A stretch of DNA of 64,000 bases, from positions 434,001 to 498,000 of the forward strand of contig JACKEY010000006.1 of assembly GCA_020632755.1 (NCBI GenBank), read 5' to 3'. The stretch is from Alphaproteobacteria bacterium (GTDB lineage Bacteria; Myxococcota_A; UBA796; UBA2385). Positions 8,396-17,408 of this stretch are shown piece by piece; the stretch's first letter is position 1, and every line of letters starts with the position of its first letter. Both the position numbers and the translations under genes were made by a program. The notes below the pieces were generated by a model, which made no database searches, was not told the DNA's origin, and saw only the letters and a program-made list of their open reading frames with translations.

Positions 8396-9838
8396 ATGGC
8401 CCCTGTCGACACCCTCGTCCTGGTCGCCGGTGGCGTGCGCGGCAGCACCCGCCTGGACCGACCGCGGGCGCTGCCCTGCGCCGATCCTCCGGTCGAAGCC
8501 GTGGTGGCGGCGCTGCAGGGCCTGGACCCCGCGACCACCTGGCTGGGCGGCGGCGAGCCGACCCTTCGCGCGGACCTGCCGCGGCTGCTCGCGGCGCTGC
8601 CCGGTGCGGGGCTGTGCACGGACGGGCTGCTGCTCGCCCAGGACGGCGTGCCCGCGCAGCTCCGGGCCTGGGGGCTGGCCCGGGTGCGGGTGCCGCTGCA
8701 CGCGGCCCGGGCGGACGCCCACGACTGGCTGGTCGAGCGTCCGGGCGCCTGCAAGCGGGTGCTGCGTGGGCTGCGGGCCGCCGCCGCGGCGGGCCTGCAG
8801 GTGCACGTCGAGGTGGTGGTGACCCGGCCGACGACGGATCTGCTGCCCGAGACCGTGGCGACCCTCGCCCGGCTGGGGGTGCACGCGGTGACCATCCGGC
8901 GGGTCCAGGCCCGAGGGCCGGCGCACGACGCCTTCATCGCGCTGTCGCCGCGGCTCGGGCTGGCCCAGCCCCTGATCGAGGCGGCCGTGCGCGTCGGTCG
9001 CCGCGAGGGGCTGTCGATGGCCCTCGAGGGGCTGCCCCGCTGCGCGGCGCCGGACGCGGCCGACGCCGTGCGCGCGGCAGACCACTGGCGGATCGTGGCG
9101 CCGACCCCGGCCCTGGACGCGCTGGCCGAGGCCCTGGGCCCCGCCGCCACCGTCGCGGGCTGCGCAGGCTGTCCGGGCACGCCGGGCTGCCCGGGCGCGC
9201 CGGCCGACTACGTGCGGTTCTTCGGGCGCACCGAGATCGACGACCGCGCGTCCAATCCGCCGGACTCCGGGCTGGACGTCGGCACGGGGGACGGCCCGTC
9301 GGACACCCCGCCCCCGCCGCGGGCCGGGCGGGCCCCGGCAACCCGCGCCAGCTTCGCCCTGCGCCAGGCCGCGCGGGGGGCGTTGCACGGCGACCCCAAC
9401 GCCGGGGTGCCGGGCATCGCGCTGCCGACCTGGGTGCGGATCGCCTTCCCTCCGGGGTCCCGCACCCGGGGCATCCGCCAGCAGCTGGCCCGCCTGGCCC
9501 AGGAAGGCGCGCCCGAGCTGCGCATCGCCGACCACGACAGCCTGCTGCACCCCGCCGCGCTCGAGCTGCTGCGGGAGTGTGTGCGGCTGGGCTTCCGGAC
9601 CGTGCGGGTGGTCGGGCGGGTCGACGGCCTGGCGGGCGCCAGCGACCGCGAGCTGGTGGGGCTCAAGGGGCTCCACGGCGCCGTCGCCCTCCTCTACGGC
9701 GACGATGCGGCGGGGCACGACGCCGTCGCCGGCCCTGGCAGCTGGGACGCGACGCACACGACCCTCGAGCGCCTCGGCCGGCTGGCGCACGTCCCGGTGG
9801 CCGCCGAGCGGGTCGACCCGAGCGCGGTCCTCGCCTGA
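8396..9838 (+). CDS. Degenerate radical SAM protein that kept its auxiliary-cluster motif
   Basis: A 480-residue protein that aligns by pattern with its neighbours but lacks the catalytic CX3CX2C: the N-terminus reads LVLVAGGVRGSTRLD where the cysteine loop should be. It keeps LGGGEPTL (residues about 45-52), later barrel strands, a P-x-C cysteine (GLPRC) and CAGCPGTPGC, the same CX2CX5C spacing as the intact enzymes. After a Pro-rich linker (about 285-310) comes a second barrel-like half (GAPELRIADHDSLLHP, LGFRTVRVVG, DAAGHDAVAG) that mimics radical SAM strand order without cysteines. It cannot cleave SAM in the usual way. Likely roles are a substrate-binding or scaffold partner of the flanking enzymes. 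The even coding pattern and coupling to its neighbours argue against a pseudogene. Confidence 0.75.
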   Translation: MAPVDTLVLVAGGVRGSTRLDRPRALPCADPPVEAVVAALQGLDPATTWLGGGEPTLRADLPRLLAALPGAGLCTDGLLLAQDGVPAQLRAWGLARVRVPLHAARADAHDWLVERPGACKRVLRGLRAAAAAGLQVHVEVVVTRPTTDLLPETVATLARLGVHAVTIRRVQARGPAHDAFIALSPRLGLAQPLIEAAVRVGRREGLSMALEGLPRCAAPDAADAVRAADHWRIVAPTPALDALAEALGPAATVAGCAGCPGTPGCPGAPADYVRFFGRTEIDDRASNPPDSGLDVGTGDGPSDTPPPPRAGRAPATRASFALRQAARGALHGDPNAGVPGIALPTWVRIAFPPGSRTRGIRQQLARLAQEGAPELRIADHDSLLHPAALELLRECVRLGFRTVRVVGRVDGLAGASDRELVGLKGLHGAVALLYGDDAAGHDAVAGPGSWDATHTTLERLGRLAHVPVAAERVDPSAVLA

Positions 9839-9895
9839 CGCCTCCCCGGTCGAGCGGGTAGGTTCCTGCCTCCTCCTCCTCTCCCCCGAGCCTCC

Positions 9896-11803
9896 ATGGC
9901 CGACGGCCCCTCCCTGCCCACCGTGGGCGCGCCCAGCGCCGAGCAGATGCTGGAGCGCGAGCAGATCGCGAACCGCAAGAAGCACTGGGTGCGCGCGGTG
10001 ACGGCCTGCAACAGCCGCTGCCTGTTCTGCCTGGACGCCGACACGCCGCGCAACGTCTACATCCCCGTGGACGACGTGAAGGCCGAGCTGCGGCGCGGCA
10101 TCGAGCAGCTGGGCGCGGACAAGGTGATCATCAGCGGGGGCGAGGCGACCCTGCACCCGCAGTTCGTCGAGCTGGTGCGCTACGCCAAGCAGGACCTGGG
10201 CTACGACCGCGTCCAGACCGTGACCAACGGCACGATGCTCGCCGACCGGGACTTCTACGTCGCCTGCCGGGACGCCGGCCTGGGCGAGATCACCTTCTCG
10301 CTGCACGGCCACACCGAAGACCTGCACGACTGGCTGACCCAGACGCCGGGCGGCTTCAAGAAGCTGATGAAGGGCATGATCCGGGCCCGGCGCGACCCCC
10401 GCGGCCCGATCGTCAACGTCGATGTGTGCATCAACAAGCAGAACGTCGCGTTCATCGACAAGGTGGTCGAGCTCTGCCTGTCGGTGGGCGTCAACGAGTT
10501 CGATCTGCTGCACGTGATCCCGCAGGCAAACGCCTTCGAGAACCGCGAGCTGATGTTCTACGACGTGCGCGAGCACCTGCCGACGTTGCAGAAGGTGTTC
10601 CGCCTGAACCGCCACCGCGGCGTGACGGTCTGGACCAACCGCTTCCCGGTGCACTTCCTCGAGGGCATGGAGGACCTGATCCAGGACCCCCACAAGATGC
10701 TCGACGAGGTCAACGGCCGGCGGTTCATGGTCCGCAACTACCTGGACGTGGGCCAGAAGCTCGAGTGCCGCGACCCCGAGCGCTGCGTGCACTGCTTCAT
10801 CGAGCCCTTCTGCACGACCATGGACCGGCGCATGGCCGAGCTGTCGACCGATGCGGTGGCCGTCTGGGACGCGGGACCAGTCCCCGAAGCCGGCCCGCTG
10901 ACCCTGGCGACCCTGGGGGTGCCGCAGCCGGTGCCCTACGGCGTCGACACCGTCGCGGTCGAGCTGCCCGACATGGACGCGCTCGTGCGCCTGGACCTGC
11001 CCCTGGGCGTCGAAGCCAGGGTCGAGCTGCCCGGACCGGTCCCGGCCGCGCCTCGGCCGCTGCGGCTCGTGGCCGACCGCGCCGCGCAGCTCGATGCCTG
11101 GGTAGGCGCCCTGCCCGCCGGCGTCGGGCTGGTCGTGGACCTGAACCGCGACACCGCGGCCTGGATGCTCGACCACCGTGCTGCCCTCGCCGCCCTCGGT
11201 CCCCGCCTGCGCATCCACCAGCCGGGCTGGGAGCACATGCGGGACGCCCTCGAGCGCGACGTGCGCGACCCGGCGGACTTCTTCGCCGCCCTGGACCTGC
11301 GCGTGGCCTGCAGCGGGCTGGCGCCCTGCCAGGCGCCCGGCACCGAGCTGGTGGACGCCCCGGCCCGGCTGTCGCCCGTGATGTTCGACGCGGACACCGG
11401 TCGCCTGTCGATCCGCGAGCTGGCCCGGGACCACGTGGCGCGGGCCTACCGCGCGAAGTCCGTGCGCTGCGCCGACTGCGCGCTCGACAGCCGCTGCGAC
11501 GGCGTGCACATCAACATGATCCGCGACCAGGGGCTGAAGCAGTGCCGGCCGCTGTCGCCCGACGACGCCTGGGGCGCCGACGCCCTGGCCCAGCTGACCG
11601 CGCGGTGGCCGACGCCGCGGCCGCGGGTGGGCGACGGCAAGGCCCTCGAGCCTGCCCCGCCGTCGCTGCCCGGCCATGCCCAGCCGACGGCGCCGGTGGC
11701 GGATCCCCTGGCCGAGACCGCCAACGCCCTGGGCCGCCTGCCCAAGCCGCTGGTCAAGGGGCCGACCCGCGTGAAGACGGCGCCGCGCGCCGACGAGCTG
11801 TAG
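9896..11803 (+). CDS. Large radical SAM enzyme with two CX2CX5C auxiliary motifs
   Basis: A 635-residue enzyme. Cys38, Cys42 and Cys45 form CNSRCLFC. The SAM motif reads SGGEATLHP, with Ala in place of the usual Pro. A conserved-looking SLHGHTEDLHDWLT stretch is shared with the enzyme at 28521. The first auxiliary motif, CRDPERCVHCFIEPFC, closes a complete radical SAM/twitch unit near residue 305. The remaining 330 residues look like a second, cysteine-poor barrel half ending in its own auxiliary set (CSGLAPC, then CADCALDSRC). The protein may therefore be a fusion of an active unit and a degenerate copy. The leader before the ATG is pyrimidine-rich and has only a weak ribosome-binding site. 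It is the third gene of the 7.0-11.8 kb series. Confidence 0.85.
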   Translation: MADGPSLPTVGAPSAEQMLEREQIANRKKHWVRAVTACNSRCLFCLDADTPRNVYIPVDDVKAELRRGIEQLGADKVIISGGEATLHPQFVELVRYAKQDLGYDRVQTVTNGTMLADRDFYVACRDAGLGEITFSLHGHTEDLHDWLTQTPGGFKKLMKGMIRARRDPRGPIVNVDVCINKQNVAFIDKVVELCLSVGVNEFDLLHVIPQANAFENRELMFYDVREHLPTLQKVFRLNRHRGVTVWTNRFPVHFLEGMEDLIQDPHKMLDEVNGRRFMVRNYLDVGQKLECRDPERCVHCFIEPFCTTMDRRMAELSTDAVAVWDAGPVPEAGPLTLATLGVPQPVPYGVDTVAVELPDMDALVRLDLPLGVEARVELPGPVPAAPRPLRLVADRAAQLDAWVGALPAGVGLVVDLNRDTAAWMLDHRAALAALGPRLRIHQPGWEHMRDALERDVRDPADFFAALDLRVACSGLAPCQAPGTELVDAPARLSPVMFDADTGRLSIRELARDHVARAYRAKSVRCADCALDSRCDGVHINMIRDQGLKQCRPLSPDDAWGADALAQLTARWPTPRPRVGDGKALEPAPPSLPGHAQPTAPVADPLAETANALGRLPKPLVKGPTRVKTAPRADEL

Positions 11804-11924
11804 CGGACGACGCCGTACGCACCGCGGGGCGCTGGGGAAGCCCCCTGCGACCGATGCGACGCAGGCGTTGCCGCGTCCTACGGGACCGGTGAGGAGGGGC
11901 TCCCGCCCCGACCCCGGAGTCCCC

Positions 11925-12335
11925 ATGAAGGTCCGTCAGTACATGTCGTCCACCGTCATCGCCGCCAACCTCCAGGACGGTCTGCACCAGACCTGGGAGC
12001 GCATGCGCGAGCGCGGCGTCCGCCACATGCCGGTGCTGGACGACCACGAGAAGCTGGTCGGCATCATCAGCGACCGCGACGTGCGCCGTCCCGACACCGT
12101 CGACCTCGGTCAGCACGTCGATGCCTTCGTCCTCGACGACCAGACCAAGGTGCACCAGGCGATGACCGGTGGTCCCGCGACGGTGCACGCCGACGACGAC
12201 GTCGCCGACGCCCTCGGCGAGTTCGTCGAGCACAAGTACGGCGCCCTGCCGGTGGTCGACGACGCCGGCCGCGTGGTGGGCATGCTGTCGGCCTACGACC
12301 TGCTCGCCGCCTTCCAGGACAGCCTGCGCGCCTGA
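11925..12335 (+). CDS. CBS-domain pair protein
   Basis: A 136-residue protein made of two CBS motifs (about 1-58 and 68-134: VRHMPVLDDHEKLVGIISDRDV and YGALPVVDDAGRVVGMLSAYDLL). Stand-alone CBS pairs bind adenine nucleotides and often sense energy state. The start is ATG 11925 with CGGAG 6 nt upstream. It follows the large radical SAM gene after 121 bp that hold G/C-rich imperfect hairpins but no gene, so it may be separately transcribed. Together with the cNMP domains of the exporter it is another possible nucleotide-sensing part, but a direct link is not shown. Confidence 0.9.
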   Translation: MKVRQYMSSTVIAANLQDGLHQTWERMRERGVRHMPVLDDHEKLVGIISDRDVRRPDTVDLGQHVDAFVLDDQTKVHQAMTGGPATVHADDDVADALGEFVEHKYGALPVVDDAGRVVGMLSAYDLLAAFQDSLRA

Positions 12336-12357
12336 GCCCGACGACCCCCGACGCAGC

Positions 12358-12399
12358 GCGGCCCGCCGTGCCCCCGAACCGGGGAGCGCGGCGGGCCGC
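12358..12399. terminator. Perfect 11-bp hairpin between convergent genes
   Basis: GCGGCCCGCCG (12358-12368) pairs exactly with CGGCGGGCCGC (12389-12399) around a 20-nt loop that can form a further small CCCC/GGGG hairpin. It lies in the 85-bp gap between the CBS gene (plus) and the PKD lipoprotein gene (minus), the expected place for a bidirectional terminator. There is no T tract, so intrinsic termination is not certain. Confidence 0.6.
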
Positions 12400-12420
12400 G
12401 ACCGTCTCGGACCCCGCGGC

Positions 12421-15400
12421 TCAGAGGCCGTTGGAGATGGTCAGCTCGTAGTAGGAGCAGCTCAGGTCGGCCGAGGTGCGCCACACGTGGATGTAGTAGA
12501 GCTCGGCGAGGTCGTCGCACTCGTCGTACCGGGAGGCGTCGGAGCAGTAGGTCCGGTCGCTGGGCGTCAGGTGGGTCGAGCCGTCCGCGTCGTCGTAGCG
12601 GTAGTAGTCGTACTCGGTGTAGCCGTCGCCTTCCGTGCCGGCGTCGTCGCACTCCAGGAACGTGGTGCCACAGCCGCCGCGGTACACCGCGAAGGCGTAG
12701 TCGGCCGAGCCGGTCACCATCTCGACCTGGAAGTTGTAGCCGTCGTAGCCGGTGGTGGTGACGGACTGGCTGGTGTCGATGACGTACCAGTCGGCATCGG
12801 TCGACGTGATGATGTTGCCGGTGATCTCGATGGTCGAGAGCCCCGAGTCGTCCAGGGTGGACCACTCGTCGACCGCGCCCAGGCAGCTGTCGCCGTAGGT
12901 GGTCGCGTCCTCGAAGTCGTCGACCGGCGCGCAGGACTCGGTGGTGACGGTGTTGGAGACCGGGCTGATGTTGCCGACGGCGTCTTCGGCGTAGGCGTAG
13001 AAGTCGCACTCCTCGCCGTAGGGGATGAGCGTGCCGATCGACCAGGTGCCGCCGCCGGTGACCGTCGTGATCTCGGTGTCCAGGCTACCGTCGGTACAGT
13101 CGATGTACAGCGTGAGCTCGCTGCCGGCCTCGGCCGTGCCGGTGACCGTCACGCTGGTGCTGTTGCGGTAGCGCTCCAGCGAGTTGATGACGGGCCGGCT
13201 GGGGGCGGTCCGGTCGACCACGGTCTGGCTGTCGCTGGCCGAGGGGCCGTTCTCTTCGCCGTCGTTGGGGGTGACGGTGCAGGTCCAGTCGTCGCCGTGC
13301 TCGGTGTAGGTGTAGCTCAGCGTGCTGCTGGTCACGGTCGACTTCACGCCGCTCTCGTACCAGGCGTAGGCGTAGCTGATGCTGTCGCCGTCCAGATCGG
13401 TGCTGGCCGTCGAGATGTTGCAGACCAGGTTGTCCTCGGGCTCGGCGTCACTCGGGGAGATGACGACGACCGGGGCCGTGGGCTGCGTGTTCTGGATGGT
13501 CACCGGGTCGGAGGTCACGCCCGAGCCATAGGTGCTGCCGTCGTAGGGGGTCGCGACGACGGTGATCTCCTGGTTCTTGACGTGCTTGCTCGCCGCCAGG
13601 GTGCGCCCGGTCCCGCCAGAGATGGCCGAGCCGTCGGCGTACCACTGGTAGGTGTAGGACACGGTGTCGCCGTCGCTGTCGCTGCCGCCGCTGGCCGTCG
13701 CGGTCAGGTCGTCGTCCGTGTAGGGGTCGACCGGCGTGATCTCGACCGACGACAGGGTCGGGGCGGTGTTGTCGATGGTCACGCTGCTGGACTCGACGGT
13801 CGTGCCGTTGGTCGTGCCGTCGTTGGGCGTGACGGTGCAGCTGACCACGTCGCCCTTGTCGAAGCTCGTGCCGGTCAGGCTGCTGGTGCTGACGCCGATG
13901 TCGCTGCCGCCGATGCGCCAGCCGTAGGTCACGGTCACCGTGTCGCCGTCGTCATCGGCGGTGGCCCCGGCCGAGCAGCGCAGGGTCGTGCTCTCGGTGG
14001 CCGAGGTGGGGGTGAGGGTCGCGCTGGCGACCGTCGGCGCCGTGTTGCGGATGGTGACGGCCGACGACGCGACCTCGGTGCCTTCGCCCTCTCCGTCGCC
14101 CGGCGTGACGTAGCAGACGACCGAGTCGGACTTGTCGAAGTCGCTGCCGGTCAGGTTGGGGCTGTCCAGGCCCAGGCGGGTGCTGTTGACCGCCCAGTCG
14201 TAGGAGTAGGTGACCGTGTCCCCGTCGGCGTCGGTCGCCGTGCCCGGGGTGCAGGTCAGGGTGGTCGCCTCGTAGGCCGTGGACGGGGACAGGTTCACGC
14301 TGGCCAGCGACGGCAGGCTGTTGCCGATGCTGACGGCGGCCGACGTCATGGCCGTGCCGTAGTCGATGCCGTCGTAGGGCGTGGCCGTGCAGGTCACGTC
14401 CTGGCCCTTGCTGAAGTACGTGCCCGTCAGGGTGGCCGAGGTCGGGCTGATGGTGGAGCCGTCGACCGACCAGGCGTACACGTAGGTGACCGTGTCGCCG
14501 TCGTTGTCCGCGGCGCCCGACGGGGTGCAGGTCAGGGTCGAGCCCTCGACCGGGGAGGTCGGGCTGATCGCGACGCCGGTGATCGACGGGGCCGCGTTGC
14601 CGATCTCGACCGAGTCGGAGCCGGCGGGACCGCTGCCGTAGCTGTCGCTGGCCGTGACGCGCACGGTCCATTCTTCGCCGCGCAGGGTCGCCGAGGCGGG
14701 CACGGTCTCGGAGGTGTACGAGGTCGCAGCGCCGTCCTTCAGCCAGGCGTAGCTGTAGGTCAGGATGTCGCCGTCGGGGTCGGTCGCCGGCGTGATCACG
14801 TAGACGCTGAGGCCTTCGGCCGAGGTGGGGTCGCCGGGGTCGATCTCGACCACCGGGTCGTCGGGGAGGCCGTTGATGGTGATGCGCACGGTGTCGGCGG
14901 CGTAGAAGCCGTCGGGATCCTCGGCGCGGGCGGTGATGGTGTGGTCGCCGCGGCTCAGGCCGCTGGTCGAGAAGCCGGCGATGCCCGACGAGTTGGCGGG
15001 GTCGCTGTTCAGCTCGCCGTCGAGGGTGCTGGACCACAGGATCGCGAGGGTGGGGGCGGCGTCGTCGACGTCGCGCACCGTCGCCTCGAAGCTGACGGAG
15101 CTGCCCTCGTTGAACACCTCGCTGGTCGTCGGGTCCACGATCTCGATGTTCGGGCCGCTGCCGACGGTGAGCAGGATGGTGTCGGTGCAGGTGGCGCCGA
15201 CCTCGTCCTGGACGGTCAGCGAGATGGTGTGCGTGGCCTGGGAGAGGTCGGTCACCCCGAAACTCATCGTGCCGGAGGAGTCGGGAGAGGCGGTGCTCAG
15301 CTCGCCGTCGATGGACGAGGTCCAGACCGCGGTGAGCGAGGTCTCGGCGATGTCGTCGTCCAGAGCCAGGCCCTCGAACAGGACCGTGCCTCCGACCTCG

Positions 15401-16119
15401 ACCGAGTCGTTGTTGAGCGGGGCGACGATCTCGCAGGTGGGGACCGCGTTGTCGCCGCCGACGGTGACGTTGACCGTGTCGGTGCCGACCAGACCGGTGG
15501 TGTCTTCCACCCGCAGGGTCAGGACGTGGGAGCCCTCGGACAGCAGGACCTGGCCTTCCAGGCTGCCGTCGGCCTCGGGCTCGTCGTCGACGTCCAGCGG
15601 GCCGTCCAGGCTGCTCTCCCAGCTGACCGACAGCGCGGAGATCGGGTCCTCGTCGTCGCCGACCAGGCCGGAGAAGTCGACCAGCACGTCGCTGTAGTAG
15701 TGCCCGCTGGAGACCGGCTCGACGATCTCGGCGGTCGGCGTGCCGTTGGGGACCACGACGATCTCGTTGACTGCGGTCGCGCTCTCGCCGTCGGGGTTCG
15801 ACACCGTCAGCTGCAGGCTCTTGGCGCCCGACGTCGCGAAGGTGTGCACGCAGTCGATGTTCCCGCCGGCGTCGACCAGCGAGCCGGGGCAGATCGCCTC
15901 TCCGTCGACGGCCCACTGGGCGTCGAGGTCCACCAGCGAGTCATCGAACTTGTGGTCCTCGACCAGGCCGCGGATGCTGATCTCCACCGCCTGGTCGACG
16001 TTGCTGCCGGCGGCGGGGTTGAGGATCGTGACCGCCGGCGGTTCCGTGACCTTCTTGACGGCGCTGTCGCTGCAGCCGATGGAGAAGAGCACGAGGGCGG
16101 TGAGCAGACGACGCGGCAT
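12421..16119 (-). CDS. Giant PKD/Ig-repeat lipoprotein
   Basis: A 1232-residue predicted outer lipoprotein. The signal peptide ends in a lipobox (LFSIGC). The N-terminal half has four or five Ig-like repeats (AGSNVDQAVEISI, EPVSSGHYYSDVLVDFSG and similar). The second half has six PKD/cadherin-like repeats with the theme D-x-DGDTVTYxYxW. The last 160 residues form a Cys-containing domain that begins EDATTYGDS and ends ELTISNGL, shared with the lipoprotein at 17409-19736. The start at ATG 16119 is supported by CGGAG 6 nt upstream. It diverges from a radical SAM gene across 168 bp. A surface adhesive or binding role is likely. Its paralogue lies inside the HxsB operon, so it may belong to the same system, perhaps as a cell-surface receptor or display partner. 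Confidence 0.85.
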   Translation of the reverse strand: MPRRLLTALVLFSIGCSDSAVKKVTEPPAVTILNPAAGSNVDQAVEISIRGLVEDHKFDDSLVDLDAQWAVDGEAICPGSLVDAGGNIDCVHTFATSGAKSLQLTVSNPDGESATAVNEIVVVPNGTPTAEIVEPVSSGHYYSDVLVDFSGLVGDDEDPISALSVSWESSLDGPLDVDDEPEADGSLEGQVLLSEGSHVLTLRVEDTTGLVGTDTVNVTVGGDNAVPTCEIVAPLNNDSVEVGGTVLFEGLALDDDIAETSLTAVWTSSIDGELSTASPDSSGTMSFGVTDLSQATHTISLTVQDEVGATCTDTILLTVGSGPNIEIVDPTTSEVFNEGSSVSFEATVRDVDDAAPTLAILWSSTLDGELNSDPANSSGIAGFSTSGLSRGDHTITARAEDPDGFYAADTVRITINGLPDDPVVEIDPGDPTSAEGLSVYVITPATDPDGDILTYSYAWLKDGAATSYTSETVPASATLRGEEWTVRVTASDSYGSGPAGSDSVEIGNAAPSITGVAISPTSPVEGSTLTCTPSGAADNDGDTVTYVYAWSVDGSTISPTSATLTGTYFSKGQDVTCTATPYDGIDYGTAMTSAAVSIGNSLPSLASVNLSPSTAYEATTLTCTPGTATDADGDTVTYSYDWAVNSTRLGLDSPNLTGSDFDKSDSVVCYVTPGDGEGEGTEVASSAVTIRNTAPTVASATLTPTSATESTTLRCSAGATADDDGDTVTVTYGWRIGGSDIGVSTSSLTGTSFDKGDVVSCTVTPNDGTTNGTTVESSSVTIDNTAPTLSSVEITPVDPYTDDDLTATASGGSDSDGDTVSYTYQWYADGSAISGGTGRTLAASKHVKNQEITVVATPYDGSTYGSGVTSDPVTIQNTQPTAPVVVISPSDAEPEDNLVCNISTASTDLDGDSISYAYAWYESGVKSTVTSSTLSYTYTEHGDDWTCTVTPNDGEENGPSASDSQTVVDRTAPSRPVINSLERYRNSTSVTVTGTAEAGSELTLYIDCTDGSLDTEITTVTGGGTWSIGTLIPYGEECDFYAYAEDAVGNISPVSNTVTTESCAPVDDFEDATTYGDSCLGAVDEWSTLDDSGLSTIEITGNIITSTDADWYVIDTSQSVTTTGYDGYNFQVEMVTGSADYAFAVYRGGCGTTFLECDDAGTEGDGYTEYDYYRYDDADGSTHLTPSDRTYCSDASRYDECDDLAELYYIHVWRTSADLSCSYYELTISNGL

Positions 16120-16287
16120 GCGGAGCTCCGGGGACGTCGGCCAGGATACTGTCTGTCGAGGCCGGTGGCCAGCGGTCTCCTGCATTCGGTGGAAGGGGCC
16201 CTTCTGCTGCGCTGGCGCGGCGTTATCGTCGGGTCTCGCGCTGGCGCCCCCGCCCAGCACCTCCCCCCTTCCCGGAGCGACGGCACG
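16120..16287. promoter_or_regulatory. Divergent intergenic region between the PKD lipoprotein and radical SAM operon
   Basis: The 168 bp must contain promoters for both directions because both genes start here. Visible features are CGGAG ribosome-binding sites before each start (spacers of 6 and 10 nt) and a less GC-rich patch GGATACTGTCTGTCGAG near 16144 that could hold a -10-like element for either strand. No clear operator palindrome was found. Confidence 0.4.
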
Positions 16288-17328
16288 ATGGCCAACCTGG
16301 GCTACCTCCAGCTCACGCGGAATTGCCTGCAGCGATGCCGGTTCTGCAGCAATCCGCCGACCGGTGTCGACCTGTCGGTGGACGAGATGAAGGCGCTCAT
16401 CGATGAGCTCGCCGACATGGGCTACGACGGCGTGATCCTGACCGGCGGCGAGCCGACCCTGTCGCCGCTGGTGTTCCCCGCGCTGGAGTACGCGACGCAG
16501 CGCGGGCTCTACAACCGGATGATCACCAACGGCCAGAAGCTGGCCGACCGCGTGTTCTTCCAGGAGCTGGTCGACGCCGGGCTCCAGCACATCCACGTCA
16601 GCCTGCACAGCTATCGGCCCGAGGTGCACGACTGGATCACCCGCTACCCGCGGGCCTGGGAGACCCTGGTCCAGTGCCTGGGCCACGTGCCCGACGTCGG
16701 CATCACGGCCGACATCAACACGGTGATCTGCGCCTACAACGCGGACCACCTGCACGAGACCGTGATGTGGCTCTGCGACCGGTTCCCCTTCATCCGGCAC
16801 TTCGTCTGGAACAACATGGACCCCGACGGGAACCGGGCCGAGGAGAACCCCGACTGCATCCCGCGGCACCACGAATTCATGGTCAGCCTGGAGCTGGCGA
16901 TGGAGTACCTCCACCAGACCGGCCGCAGCTTCCGGGCCGAGCGGGTCCCGCTGTGCTTCATGCGGCGCTTCGCGTGGGCGAGCACCGAGACCCGCAAGAT
17001 CGTCAAGGAGGAGGAGCGCTGCATCCGGTTCCTCGACGCCAAGGGCTTCGTGCACCAGCTGGAATTCCTGCACGGCAAGGGAAGCGCCTGCGACGCCTGC
17101 CGCTGGGACCCGATCTGCGCGGGCATGTACTCGATGGCCCACACCTTCGACGAGCGCGAGCTGTCGCCGCTGTTCACCGACCCCGAGCCCGTGATTCGCG
17201 CGGTCCTGGGCCACGAACCGTCGCCAGCGCTGATGGACCGCCTGCAGGCTCGGCGCGGCCGGCGGAGCAGCACCGAGCAACCGGGCGAGGAGCAGCGCCA
17301 GGCGGCCCTCTCGTCGCCGTTCCAGTGA
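16288..17328 (+). CDS. Radical SAM enzyme with twitch-type auxiliary motif, first gene of the HxsB operon
   Basis: A 346-residue enzyme with Cys13, Cys17 and Cys20 (CLQRCRFCSNPP) very near the N-terminus, LTGGEPTLSP near residue 50 and a C-terminal auxiliary set (VPLCF, EERCIRF, CDACRWDPIC). The CSNPP following the cluster is reminiscent of the CSQPP I remember for HxsC, the second maturase of His-Xaa-Ser systems, but the rest cannot be matched with confidence. The longer upstream reading frame is antisense to the lipoprotein and is ignored. An 80-bp gap separates it from the PKD lipoprotein gene downstream, and the genes after that overlap, so it probably heads an eight-gene operon to 23927. 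Confidence 0.85.
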   Translation: MANLGYLQLTRNCLQRCRFCSNPPTGVDLSVDEMKALIDELADMGYDGVILTGGEPTLSPLVFPALEYATQRGLYNRMITNGQKLADRVFFQELVDAGLQHIHVSLHSYRPEVHDWITRYPRAWETLVQCLGHVPDVGITADINTVICAYNADHLHETVMWLCDRFPFIRHFVWNNMDPDGNRAEENPDCIPRHHEFMVSLELAMEYLHQTGRSFRAERVPLCFMRRFAWASTETRKIVKEEERCIRFLDAKGFVHQLEFLHGKGSACDACRWDPICAGMYSMAHTFDERELSPLFTDPEPVIRAVLGHEPSPALMDRLQARRGRRSSTEQPGEEQRQAALSSPFQ

Positions 17329-17408
17329 AGTTCCGATCGCACGCGGATCCGCTTGCCAGCGGGCTCGGTGCCCTCTATGCTGCGGGACCGGATCCTCAGG
17401 AGTCATCG

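Noticed and set aside
8396..9838. Pseudogene of a radical SAM enzyme
   Set aside because: The frame is intact over 480 codons, the auxiliary cysteines are preserved and the gene keeps tight spacing to its neighbours, so a functional non-catalytic protein is more likely.
12169..16287. Long plus-strand reading leading into the radical SAM gene at 16288
   Set aside because: It is antisense to the PKD lipoprotein and repeat-like by mirroring. Only the part from ATG 16288 has enzyme motifs and a ribosome-binding site.
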